A model generated the notes under the pieces. That model was not told the DNA's origin. It was given only the letters and a program-made list of their open reading frames with translations, and searched no databases. Shown one piece after another: positions 36,843 to 45,197 of a DNA stretch of 64,000 nt. Source of the stretch: Bacillota bacterium. GTDB taxonomy: Bacteria > Bacillota > Clostridia > Acetivibrionales > JAEZXR01. Each line of letters starts with the position of its first letter. Position 1 is the stretch's first letter. The stretch covers positions 35,979-99,978 of the forward strand of contig JAEZXR010000134.1 of assembly GCA_023419605.1 (NCBI GenBank), read 5' to 3'. The position numbers and the translations under genes are program-made.

Positions 36843-37283
36843 TTATATATCGGTACTATTGTTGTAAAATTGCGGAGGAGAATTGTCGGAAGACTTGAAG
36901 ATAATATCCTTATTATCATAAGTATTCAAAGCTGCCTCATAGAAAGGTACAGCCTTATAAGCAAACGAAAAGGATGGCTCTGTTGGAAAAGCCTTTGGAA
37001 TATCCAGTAGCTCCGTAGAGTGCAGCCTTGAAAGAAACGCAGTGGTATCCGGGGACAGCACAAAAAGGCCATCGCCTGCGCTCTCTAAAAGAGATGCGTA
37101 AGCACCGCCGGTTTCAACTTCACTGTTTAATTTATCTTGAATACTTTGTTCTTTTTCAACATAAAAATCAAATCGGTTGATGTCGACCAGATACATGTTG
37201 TAAAATTTCACCGGAAAGTTTACAATCCCTTCCGATGCAAGCGTCGACAGTATCAACAGACTGATAAACAGTCTTTTAAACAT
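36843..37283 (-). CDS. Hypothetical protein with signal anchor
   Basis: The 146-residue protein starts with a hydrophobic signal or anchor (MFKRLFISLLILSTLASEGI), then has a soluble, acidic-aromatic region of about 120 residues. It is preceded by GGGAAGGG at good distance and followed after 20 bases by the DUF5317 gene in the same direction. I recognise no family. It is likely exposed outside the membrane and may belong to the secA operon. Confidence 0.65.
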   Translation of the reverse strand: MFKRLFISLLILSTLASEGIVNFPVKFYNMYLVDINRFDFYVEKEQSIQDKLNSEVETGGAYASLLESAGDGLFVLSPDTTAFLSRLHSTELLDIPKAFPTEPSFSFAYKAVPFYEAALNTYDNKDIIFKSSDNSPPQFYNNSTDI

Positions 37284-37396
37284 TTCTTACCCTTCCCATA
37301 TATCGTCGATAGTAAAACGAGGATACAAAAGCCGTTCCCGTTAAAGCGCAACTATCTATATTATTATATCATAGAATGAATCAAAATAAATCCCTT

Positions 37397-37693
37397 CTAT
37401 GCGTTGTTTTTTTCCAATCGCTGCAGTACCATTTTATATCCGTCAGCCCCATAGTTCAACGACCGGTTTACTCTGCTGATGGTGGCCGTACTGGCACCGG
37501 TTTTTTCACAGATTTCGGTATAGGTCTTGTCTTCCTTCAGCATCTTTGCCACTTCAAGCCGCTGCGCCAATGCCTTGATCTCTGATATTGTGCATATATC
37601 TTCAAAAAAATTATAACACTCCTCAATATTTTCCAGGAGCAGTACCGCTTCAAATAAATTATCCGTCAGTTCATCCTTTAATTTGGAATTCAT
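37397..37693 (-). CDS. TrpR-like DNA-binding protein (YerC/YecD family)
   Basis: The 98-residue helical protein contains LAQRLEVAKMLKEDKTYTEI and GASTATISRVNRSLNYGADG, the helix-turn-helix seen in the YerC group related to the Trp repressor. The ATG behind GGGAG was chosen over an upstream in-frame start. The target genes and ligand are unknown. A short gap separates it from the downstream envelope genes, and it is divergent from the stalk-domain protein. Confidence 0.85.
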   Translation of the reverse strand: MNSKLKDELTDNLFEAVLLLENIEECYNFFEDICTISEIKALAQRLEVAKMLKEDKTYTEICEKTGASTATISRVNRSLNYGADGYKMVLQRLEKNNA

Positions 37694-37899
37694 ATTTCTC
37701 AACTCCCTCAGATTCTCTTTAATTTTAATGTAAAATTGTCCTATTGTCAAAGTATTGTTTTAAAACCATCCGGTTTATACCTCCATCAGCCGGAGCATAC
37801 TCCCATATTACGAATTGATGACCTGCATCTTTTATTGTAGAAATCCGTTTAAAACTGTAGTATAATGGGGACAATACACTGAATTTGGAGAATGATGCT

Positions 37900-38535
37900 A
37901 TGAGAAATAAAATGCCTTTATTTGCCGTTATCTGCATTCTGGCAATTTTCCTTCTTTCGACTGTAGTCGTCCATGGTGGCAATGATATTGTAGATATATT
38001 TGTAAATCAGGTTAAAATCCAGATTGAAGGAAATAAAACCGACATCCCCAATATTCTCTACGATGATAAGACCTATGTGGCTCTTCGTGAGATATGCAAT
38101 GAGCTGGGCTTGAAGCTTGACTGGGATAAAACTACCAATACTGCAAAGCTTTCGGGTTTTTCAGGTTCCCGGGGAGACATCTTACATATTTTACTCTACC
38201 TGCTCTCAAAAACGCTTGTAATCTCAGGTGCTTTACTCATGGCGCAGGTTGCCTTCAGCAGAATGAAAAAGGATTTCTATTATGTCAAAAAATTCAATGC
38301 ATCCGCCACCAGTTTGAAAAGGCTCATTTATACCAGCAGCAGCACCCGGATCGGATTCTATTTCATAGCGCTCGGAATCATAACGGATTTCTTCGCTTCC
38401 GGTACAAATCCTGCCCTGTGGGTTAAAATCACTTTTCTTCCTCTGCTGGTCTTGCTTTTCTGGTTTTTGGGCCTGGGTACCGCAAACTCCATTTCCAGGC
38501 GAGAACAGGCGGAAATCCTGGATGAACAAAATTGA
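37900..38535 (+). CDS. Membrane protein with copper-amine-oxidase-like stalk domain
   Basis: The 211-residue protein has a signal anchor (KMPLFAVICILAIFLLSTVV). A short stalk-type domain near 30-85 follows, with YDDKTYVALREICNELGLKL, a hallmark of the amine-oxidase N1-like repeats of Firmicutes surface proteins. Three more hydrophobic segments come next. The domain therefore probably faces outward while the C-terminal half is embedded. The ATG nine bases after TTTGGAG was chosen. Function unknown; it is a single gene ending before a hairpin terminator. Confidence 0.72.
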   Translation: MRNKMPLFAVICILAIFLLSTVVVHGGNDIVDIFVNQVKIQIEGNKTDIPNILYDDKTYVALREICNELGLKLDWDKTTNTAKLSGFSGSRGDILHILLYLLSKTLVISGALLMAQVAFSRMKKDFYYVKKFNASATSLKRLIYTSSSTRIGFYFIALGIITDFFASGTNPALWVKITFLPLLVLLFWFLGLGTANSISRREQAEILDEQN

Positions 38536-38573
38536 CCCCTTATGACTTTGGAGTTTTACACAGGAAGAAAATT

Positions 38574-38613
38574 AGGAGTAGGGGCATAACGTCCTTTGTC
38601 TGCCCCTACTCCT
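38574..38613. terminator. Hairpin between convergent genes
   Basis: AGGAGTAGGGGCA / TGCCCCTACTCCT is a perfect 13-bp stem with a 14-base loop. The flanks lack long T runs, so it may instead be a repeat-derived palindrome. Confidence 0.55.
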
Positions 38614-38696
38614 ATGATCTGCTTGTTTGTTATGTTCTACAGCCTGTTACTTCATGTACTGGTGCCAATGAAGGTCTCCACGCCCTCCTGTTCCCT

Positions 38697-39929
38697 TTAC
38701 ACACCCACATGCTCCTCGATAGCCGCAGCTACCATTTTAGACCTTCGAACAGCTTCAACCACCGTTTTAGCCCCTGTAACTACATCGCCTGAAGCAAAAA
38801 CGCCCTCCCGTGTCGTTCTTCCATATTCATCCGTTATGAGCAAGCCATGGGCATTCACCTCAATTTGCTTTGTATTGGATACAACATTGGCTCTTGGCCC
38901 CTGGCTAACAGCAATGATTACGCTATCCGCAGCCAGCAGTTCCTCTGTTGCCGGAATCTCTACAATTCTTTCTTCCGTTTCTTTCTCCTTCACCATTTCC
39001 GTCCGTACATGGATTACGCCATAATCGGTGATTTCCACAGGAGACCTGTAATACATAAACCTTACTCCATCCAATTTGGCATACTCAACCTCTTGGGAAA
39101 GGGCTGTAACCTCTTTTTCACCTTTACGGTACATTACGGTTACTTCCCTGGAACCTTTTCGCAAGGCTGTTCTGGCAACATCCATAGCTACATTTCCCGC
39201 CCCAATGACACAAACTCTATTCCCCAGACTGTACACATCGGGATTCTTCAGGTAGTCGATGGCAAAATGAACATGCCCTAGGCTTTCTCCTTTTATATTC
39301 AATGCCCTGGGCTTCCACACTCCTGTGCCGATAAAGATTGCTTTGTACCCGTCCCGAAAAAGATCATCCACCGTTAACGTACTTCCAATCAGCGTATTGG
39401 GCCGGATTTTCACACCCATATGAAGGATTTTTTCCCGAAGCCGTTCAAGCAGTGCTTTGGGCAGTCTAAACTCAGGGATTCCATAACGCAGAACTCCCCC
39501 AATTTGATCATACCCCTCAAAAATGGTGATATCATATCCTTTGGCCGCCAATAGGAATGCAATGGTAATTCCCGCAGGCCCCGACCCGATGATGGCAACC
39601 TTTTTGTCAGGATTTTTCTCCGGCCTGTTGTTGACCAGGTTCAGATAATAATCCGAAATATAGTGCTCAATGGTACTAATATGAACGGAATTCCCTTTCC
39701 TCCCAAGTATACAGCACCCCTCGCACTGCAGTTCATGAGGACAGACTAAGGAACAGACCACAGAAAGAGGATTATTTTCAAAAAGCATTTTTCCTGCGCT
39801 TGCGATATTCCCCTGCAACAGCAGTCCCATCACCTCGTTAATGGGCGTTCCCACAGGGCATCCCTCTTTACATTTTGGAACCTTGCACTGTAAGCATCGT
39901 TTTGCTTCTTCTATAATATGGTTTGACAT
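38697..39929 (-). CDS. GltD-like FAD/NAD(P) oxidoreductase with N-terminal Fe-S domain
   Basis: The 410-residue protein resembles the small subunit of glutamate synthase. It has Cys-rich segments CLQCKVPKCKEGCPVGTPI and CSLVCPHELQCEGCC for iron-sulfur clusters, the FAD-binding VAIIGSGPAGITIAFLLAA and the NAD(P)-binding VCVIGAGNVAMDVARTAL. No large GltB subunit is adjacent. It may be a stand-alone NADPH-ferredoxin type enzyme (SudA/NfnB-like) or partner of a remote GltB. The start could be six bases further upstream. Two perfect cre-like palindromes in the upstream region suggest carbon-catabolite control. It lies next to, but convergent in function rather than position with, the nif genes. 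Confidence 0.88.
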   Translation of the reverse strand: MSNHIIEEAKRCLQCKVPKCKEGCPVGTPINEVMGLLLQGNIASAGKMLFENNPLSVVCSLVCPHELQCEGCCILGRKGNSVHISTIEHYISDYYLNLVNNRPEKNPDKKVAIIGSGPAGITIAFLLAAKGYDITIFEGYDQIGGVLRYGIPEFRLPKALLERLREKILHMGVKIRPNTLIGSTLTVDDLFRDGYKAIFIGTGVWKPRALNIKGESLGHVHFAIDYLKNPDVYSLGNRVCVIGAGNVAMDVARTALRKGSREVTVMYRKGEKEVTALSQEVEYAKLDGVRFMYYRSPVEITDYGVIHVRTEMVKEKETEERIVEIPATEELLAADSVIIAVSQGPRANVVSNTKQIEVNAHGLLITDEYGRTTREGVFASGDVVTGAKTVVEAVRRSKMVAAAIEEHVGV

Positions 39930-39955
39930 TTCCATCCCTCATTTTCTCATTTTAT

Positions 39956-39969
39956 TGTAAGCGCTTACA
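39956..39969. promoter_or_regulatory. cre-like operator 1
   Basis: TGTAAGCGCTTACA is a perfect palindrome fitting the CcpA/LacI-family consensus TGWAANCGNTNWCA. It is 26 bases upstream of the GltD-like start codon. Confidence 0.75.
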
Positions 39970-40044
39970 CTAATTTTAATATATACTTTCCTTCTATGTC
40001 AATATTTATATGCTTGTTATATTTATAACGAGGAGAAACACATT

Positions 40045-40058
40045 TGTAAGCGCTTACA
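40045..40058. promoter_or_regulatory. cre-like operator 2
   Basis: TGTAAGCGCTTACA, identical to the site at 39956-39969, with centres 89 bases apart (about eight to nine helical turns). The promoter of the GltD-like gene should lie between the two. Confidence 0.75.
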
Positions 40059-40120
40059 ATAAAACTACAATCGTAGACAAAGAGAGTTTTTGAAGGTGCC
40101 GGGTCAATGCTCTCCAAACA

Positions 40121-40176
40121 ATCGATACCGAAGCCCCTGTTCTGCAAATTCACACAACAGGGGCTTCGGTATCGAT
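40121..40176 (-). terminator. Long stem-loop at the end of the nif operon
   Basis: A perfect 21-bp stem (ATCGATACCGAAGCCCCTGT plus one more base, and its inverted copy) with a 14-base loop lies 12 bases after the nifV-alpha stop. The T run is weak, so it may protect the mRNA end rather than terminate by itself. Confidence 0.7.
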
Positions 40177-40187
40177 AAAAGAATAAC

Positions 40188-40991
40188 TTATCTTCCCCGG
40201 ATAATATTCATTATTTTCACTTGCGTAGAAAGAATCTTTTGGGTGTTCAAACTTTTAAATCTTCCCAGATAGAATTTTGCAGCTTCGATAAACTGCAGGT
40301 AATCGCAATTTCCCGCTCTCTCCCCCACACCGCCAATGGTACAGTCAATATACTCTGCCCCAGCTTTTGCCGCCCAAATGGAATTTGCCACCGCCATTCC
40401 AAGATCGTTGTGGGTGTGCATCTCAATCTCCATTGAAAGTTCTTCCCTCAATCGCTGTATTTCATTAAAAGCTCTTTGCCGATGCAGGATTCCTACCGTA
40501 TCTGCATATCGAACCCGCTTTACCCCTTCCAGCATGGCAACCGCCATGATCCGTAATAAAAATCGGACATCGGCCCTGGAAGCATCCTCGAGCCCAACAG
40601 TCACGTGGGTGCCCTGACTTATAGCGTAATATACACTTCTCTTTAAATTCTCAATCACCCATTCACGGTCTTTGTTTAATTTTGTACTGATTTGAATATC
40701 CGAAGCCGGGACGGCAATGTGAACGATATCCACACCACAATCCAGAGAATGCCGTATATCCTCTGTCCGCATACGGTTCCAGGCAGAGATCTTGCTTTTC
40801 AGTCCGAGAGAGGTCATCTTTTCAATACTCTTTTTTTCGTCGCCGCCCATCGCCGGCGTTCCGGCCTCAATTTGATAAATCTCCAGATCATTCAACAGCT
40901 TTGCTATGCTTACTTTTTCCTCGATGCCCAGGGCAATGCCGGCTGCCTGCTCACCGTCCCTCAAGGTTGTGTCTACAATCCGTACCTGCAT
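40188..40991 (-). CDS. nifV: Homocitrate synthase, alpha part (N-terminal catalytic half of NifV)
   Basis: The 267-residue protein contains the catalytic TIM barrel of the homocitrate/isopropylmalate synthase family: VDTTLRDGEQAAGI at the start, HTHNDLGMAVANSIWAA and GGVGERAGNCD with metal and substrate residues. It stops where the C-terminal domain of a normal NifV (about 380 residues) should begin. C. pasteurianum is known to have NifV split into alpha and omega genes, and this matches alpha. With the omega protein it would make homocitrate, the organic ligand of FeMo-co. Its ATG follows GGGGGGAG, and it is last in the nif operon. Confidence 0.9.
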   Translation of the reverse strand: MQVRIVDTTLRDGEQAAGIALGIEEKVSIAKLLNDLEIYQIEAGTPAMGGDEKKSIEKMTSLGLKSKISAWNRMRTEDIRHSLDCGVDIVHIAVPASDIQISTKLNKDREWVIENLKRSVYYAISQGTHVTVGLEDASRADVRFLLRIMAVAMLEGVKRVRYADTVGILHRQRAFNEIQRLREELSMEIEMHTHNDLGMAVANSIWAAKAGAEYIDCTIGGVGERAGNCDYLQFIEAAKFYLGRFKSLNTQKILSTQVKIMNIIRGR

Positions 40992-41045
40992 AATCTCCCC
41001 CCTACCCCTGAATGAAACACCGGTACATTATCTTTGCCTGAAAAT

Positions 41046-42083
41046 CTAGGCTTCAAGCAAAGATACAATCTCTTCATCCAGGAGATCCCTCTTCAGTAAA
41101 ATGCTCTTTGAACGAATCATCTCCAGTAATGCTTCAAGGTTTTGTCTACTGCTGTTTATCCCCATATCGCTCAGTTTCTTCTCCACCGATTTTCTCCCCG
41201 AATGTTTCCCAATTTTCATCTGCCGCTTCTGTCCCACCAGTTCCGGCGCAAAAGGCTCATAAGTGATGGGATCCCTCTCGATTCCATGCGCATGGATACC
41301 GGATTCATAGGTGAAGATTGCACTTCCTATGACAGGCTTGTTTTCCAGTATGGTTTTTCCGGTAATTTCACAAAACTTTTTACACAGTTCAGGAAGAACT
41401 GCAAGGTTATAGACCTTGAAGACATTTCCAAGCACTGCCATGGAGGTCATGACTTCTTCCAAAGGGGCATAACTCCGGTGATGCCCAAACCCGGAGAATG
41501 AGCCTGTTACGGTTTGTACCCCCTGCAGCAGACCCTCTACTGCGATGGCGCCCGCCATATGCAGTGAATTGGATGGACACAGATCCAGTTCTACACTCTG
41601 CTGTCTTATTTTCTCCAAAGACTCCGCCCAGTTTTTATATTCGTACTCACGCAACCCCGTTAGTCGTATCGTATGAATATACCTCCACATCTTTCTGTCC
41701 AGCATTGCCACCAGCATATCCACCTGTTTTGCCCGGTCGGCCGCAACCTCCAGGGTGATTTTCACATTGTTCCGGTACAGCCGGATCATCTGCTCCTTAT
41801 CCGGCAGTTTTTCCACCTTCAGAATACAATGCTTGATCTGCTTTTCAATACATGCATTCAAATCTTCCGCAGTTTCGATACGAAATGCAAGCCAGTCCGC
41901 CGGGACTTTTTCAATTTTCCGGTGGAATCCCGGATGGATCTCTATGAGGCTCACCCCCAGGGATTTCAAAAGCTGGGCAAACACCTCCAGTTCATCGGTA
42001 CTATAAGGATGGGCTTTGCATATTTCATCCAGCGTGCGATCAATCCATCTGCTTTTGTATACTTTTTTACTCCCTGCCCACAT
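41046..42083 (-). CDS. nifV: Homocitrate synthase, omega part (C-terminal half of NifV)
   Basis: The 345-residue protein has a degenerate barrel region lacking the RDGEQ motif (it reads DRTLDEICKAHPYSTDELEV instead). It keeps SGFGHHRSYAPLEEVMTSM and the C-terminal features ESGIHAHGIERDPITYEPF and KIGKHSGRKSVEKKL. It therefore supplies the C-terminal region missing from the alpha protein. The ATG seven bases after GGAGG was chosen. It lies 54 bases upstream of the alpha gene and just after the ferredoxin gene, as expected for an obligate complex within the nif operon. Confidence 0.88.
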   Translation of the reverse strand: MWAGSKKVYKSRWIDRTLDEICKAHPYSTDELEVFAQLLKSLGVSLIEIHPGFHRKIEKVPADWLAFRIETAEDLNACIEKQIKHCILKVEKLPDKEQMIRLYRNNVKITLEVAADRAKQVDMLVAMLDRKMWRYIHTIRLTGLREYEYKNWAESLEKIRQQSVELDLCPSNSLHMAGAIAVEGLLQGVQTVTGSFSGFGHHRSYAPLEEVMTSMAVLGNVFKVYNLAVLPELCKKFCEITGKTILENKPVIGSAIFTYESGIHAHGIERDPITYEPFAPELVGQKRQMKIGKHSGRKSVEKKLSDMGINSSRQNLEALLEMIRSKSILLKRDLLDEEIVSLLEA

Positions 42084-42105
42084 AACCATCCCTCCACCTC
42101 AAGAC

Positions 42106-42417
42106 CTACCTGATTTCCAATCTTTCAACCTTTTGTCCATTGATCAGATGGGATTCCACGATTTCAGCAACATCCTCCGTCGTAACGCCCCTGTACCATA
42201 CCCCTTCCGGGTATACGACTACGACGGGACCGGCCTCACAGATTCCGAAACATCCGGTATTGGTTACCATCACCTCTCCCGACAAATCATTACTGTCCAA
42301 CTCCTCCATAAAACTTTGTACAATTCCAACAGCATCCTTCGAACAGCAGAAGCCTTTCTGCTGGCCATTTATTCTTGAGCTTGTACAGACAAAAACATGA
42401 TACTTGGGTTTTTGCAT
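42106..42417 (-). CDS. Thioredoxin-like [2Fe-2S] ferredoxin, nif-associated
   Basis: The 103-residue protein resembles the C. pasteurianum 2Fe-2S ferredoxin, with MQKPKYHVFVCTSSRINGQQ at the N-terminus and MVTNTGCFGICEAGPVVVVY in the middle. Cys11, Cys24 (or the adjacent Cys25), Cys56 and Cys60 are the expected cluster ligands; the nearby Cys14 of the C. pasteurianum protein is Ser here. That ferredoxin has been linked to the MoFe protein. The ATG nine bases after AAAGGAG was chosen over two upstream ones. The location between nifN:B and nifV supports a role in nitrogen fixation. Confidence 0.92.
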   Translation of the reverse strand: MQKPKYHVFVCTSSRINGQQKGFCCSKDAVGIVQSFMEELDSNDLSGEVMVTNTGCFGICEAGPVVVVYPEGVWYRGVTTEDVAEIVESHLINGQKVERLEIR

Positions 42418-42539
42418 TAACTTCATCTCCTTTACATCTAGGGCTTGTAAAATAATCGCCTGGTCTATAATTTTGCTATACCCTTTATTTTGGCAATGGT
42501 AGTACCGCAAAAAAGACCAGCTAATTATTTTATAGCGTC

Positions 42540-45197
42540 TTATATAACAGTCTCCAACAGTTCAGCAGCCACATCCATCTCTTTTACGGCAGTCCGGATG
42601 GCATCCTCGATTCTTGCACAGGTTTGCAGGATATGGATGCCCTTTTCCGCCAGCCGCTTGGAAGGATGATAGCCGATTCGGAGAACAAGGACACCCTTAC
42701 AGTCAGATAATGCACTAACGGCTCGATCCATCTTATTCTCCTCATTGTCGCACTCCTCGGCCCCGGTACAGTATTTTTTCATTTTTCTTTTTTCCAGCAA
42801 CCGGATTGTACCGCTGCGGTATTCATAGATATAAAACTCTTCTGCGTGACCAAAGTGCTCATCTACCAGAATGCCGCTTTTGGAAGCAACGGCAAACCTT
42901 ACAACCTGTGCCTTCGGTTCCTCCTGGCTGCTTTCACTGCTGCACCCGCTTCGGAACTCCTGCGAGATATCCTGTTCAAGGGTTCCTATGGCATCCGCTC
43001 TACACTGTTTGCAATGGTACATCTGTAGAAGCTCGAGCCCGCACTTCTTTCTAAGGCTGTTCAGTTCCTTGTTGCTGGTCAGGGGCATATTTTCAAACAC
43101 TGCACCCTTTGCAGGAATTAGCGGCATAATATTGGTCATATAGGCCCCGCATTCCTTCACTTTTTTTACTACTGCCTCAATGTGCTGGTCATTGATTCCC
43201 TTTACCATCACAATATTGACTTTGCAGATAACTCCCCGGGAAGCCAGGAATTCCAGCCCCTGTAGTTGATTTCTTAATAATTGGGCAGCAGCTTCGCTGC
43301 CTTTGAGTACATGCCCCAAATAATTGATTTGTCCAATGATTTTAGCCCCGACCTCCGGGTCGATGGCATTGACGGTAATAGTCACATGGTGGATACCGAG
43401 GGCAATGATTTCTTCTGCATAATGAGGCAGCATCAGCCCGTTAGTGGAAAGGCAGAACATAATCCCAGGGTCCAGCTTCTTTATCAACTCCACGGACTTC
43501 CTGACCTGGGAGAAGTTTGCCAGTGCATCCCCCGGCCCCGCAATTCCTACTACTTTCAGATTCGGCAGCTTGCTTCTTACGGCCATAAACTTCTCCGCAG
43601 CCTGCTCCGGTGTTAAGACCTCGCTCGTAACCCCGGGCCGGCTTTCATTGACACAATCGTATTTCCGGTTACAGTAGTTACAGGAGATATTACAGGCCGG
43701 TGCTATGGGAATGTGCATTCTTGCGTTGTTGCAGGCTCCCGGAGTAAAACAGGGATGGCTTTTCGTTTTTTCCGCCAGTTCTTTGCTGTACCTTCCCTGC
43801 TTCGCTTCTCCAGCGGTTTCTTCCTGATTTTGCTGCGGTTCCAGATAATACCGCTGATACATACTTTGCCTGTAGCCTTCATATTTTCTCTCCAGGAGAG
43901 TGTTGGTCATATTGTCCAGCAATTGCAAGGTTCCGCCATAACCGGTATAAACCAATCTTTGACCTCCAACCCTGTCATGAATGGGAAAACCCATTCGCAC
44001 CAGCGGCACTCCATGCCTTTCGGTTATGAATTTCCCGTCAGAGTTTCCCAGCAGCAGATTAGCCTTTTGCTCCAGCGCCTGTTTTTCGATGAATTCAAAG
44101 TCCGTATCATCTACAACCTTCGGTAAAAATTCTCCTTGCGATGCCGCCTCTTCTAAAAGGTGCTTCAGTCTTTCGTTCTGACTTCCGGTAGCAATCAGCA
44201 CCGGCCTTATGCCGTTTTCCCTGCATAGTCCTGCCACCGCGTAAATCAGCTCCGGTTCTCCATAGATCACCGCCCGGCCTTCGGCATTATATTTATGGGA
44301 GTCGATCATTCCATCCAGTAGACGCCCTCTTTCCCGCTTGAATTTCTCCGGTATTTCCTTTCCGGCTGCCTCCGATAGTATCCGTAAAAACCGGTCCGTA
44401 TTTTCAATTCCAATGGGGATGGGACACTGGTACAACGGAACTCCAAAATTTTCTTCCAGATATCTTCCCGGTGAAAGATTTTCCGGCACCGTAACACTCA
44501 TCTCCACAGTAGCAACTGCTCCTGCCATACCTTGAATCTCCTGAAGCCCTGTTCCTCCCTGGGGGATTTTTCTAAAGCTTTCCGCATAAGGAGCATCCAG
44601 GGTATCGGAACAGTCGGGAAAAAGAACATACTGGATCTTCATGGTCTCCAGCATATTTTTGATATTCCTTAGGTCCCCTGGACTCATGGGAGGTACGATC
44701 AAATTGATCCTGTCCTTCGGAGTCTTATCGGTAGCCAAGGCTGCTACCAGGGACCGCAGCGTGGAAAAATATCCTTCAAACTGGGTTCCACCATAACCCG
44801 GAGTTTGCAAAGGAATGATCTTTACACCTTCCGCCTTTTCTTCCTCTTTAAATTCAGCAGTAATGCGCCGGATATCTTCCCCTATGGTTTCAGCCAAACA
44901 GGTAGTAGCTACGCCGATGACATCAGGATCATAGACTGTGATTATATTTTTCAAACCCTTTTTCAGATTGTTTTCTCCTCCATATACCGCTCCTTCCTCG
45001 TTGAGAGAAGAGGAGGCAATATCAATGGGTTCATTATAGTGTCCTGCCATGTGCCTCCGTATATACGTGCTGCACCCCTGGGACCCGTGCAGCAATACCA
45101 TGCTGTTTTCGATTCCCTTCAAAGCCAGAACAGCCCCCATAGGCATACACATTTTGCAAGGATTTACAGTTAAATTTACAGCGTTTCTATTTGTCAC
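42540..45197 (-). CDS. nifB: NifN-NifB fusion with NifX-like C-terminal domain (FeMo-co biosynthesis)
   Basis: The protein of about 885 residues joins three modules. Residues 1-440 are NifN (KMCMPMGAVLALKGIENSMV; HGSQGCSTYIRRH), a scaffold subunit. Residues 480-740 are NifB, a radical SAM enzyme with CNISCNYCNRKYDC, which builds the iron-sulfur core NifB-co. The last 130 residues are NifX/NafY-like (KSGILVDEHFGHAEEFYIYE). NifN-B fusions are known from C. pasteurianum and relatives; the fusion would channel NifB-co directly into the NifEN scaffold. The start is a GTG overlapping the end of nifE; another GTG lies nine bases upstream. It is translationally coupled to nifE. Confidence 0.94.
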   Translation of the reverse strand: MTNRNAVNLTVNPCKMCMPMGAVLALKGIENSMVLLHGSQGCSTYIRRHMAGHYNEPIDIASSSLNEEGAVYGGENNLKKGLKNIITVYDPDVIGVATTCLAETIGEDIRRITAEFKEEEKAEGVKIIPLQTPGYGGTQFEGYFSTLRSLVAALATDKTPKDRINLIVPPMSPGDLRNIKNMLETMKIQYVLFPDCSDTLDAPYAESFRKIPQGGTGLQEIQGMAGAVATVEMSVTVPENLSPGRYLEENFGVPLYQCPIPIGIENTDRFLRILSEAAGKEIPEKFKRERGRLLDGMIDSHKYNAEGRAVIYGEPELIYAVAGLCRENGIRPVLIATGSQNERLKHLLEEAASQGEFLPKVVDDTDFEFIEKQALEQKANLLLGNSDGKFITERHGVPLVRMGFPIHDRVGGQRLVYTGYGGTLQLLDNMTNTLLERKYEGYRQSMYQRYYLEPQQNQEETAGEAKQGRYSKELAEKTKSHPCFTPGACNNARMHIPIAPACNISCNYCNRKYDCVNESRPGVTSEVLTPEQAAEKFMAVRSKLPNLKVVGIAGPGDALANFSQVRKSVELIKKLDPGIMFCLSTNGLMLPHYAEEIIALGIHHVTITVNAIDPEVGAKIIGQINYLGHVLKGSEAAAQLLRNQLQGLEFLASRGVICKVNIVMVKGINDQHIEAVVKKVKECGAYMTNIMPLIPAKGAVFENMPLTSNKELNSLRKKCGLELLQMYHCKQCRADAIGTLEQDISQEFRSGCSSESSQEEPKAQVVRFAVASKSGILVDEHFGHAEEFYIYEYRSGTIRLLEKRKMKKYCTGAEECDNEENKMDRAVSALSDCKGVLVLRIGYHPSKRLAEKGIHILQTCARIEDAIRTAVKEMDVAAELLETVI

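Noticed and set aside
38574..38613. Hairpin AGGAGTAGGGGCA as another copy of the MITE at 12349
   Set aside because: It shares only the GTAGGGG string and lacks the GGTTCTAAACC core; treated as a terminator or palindrome.
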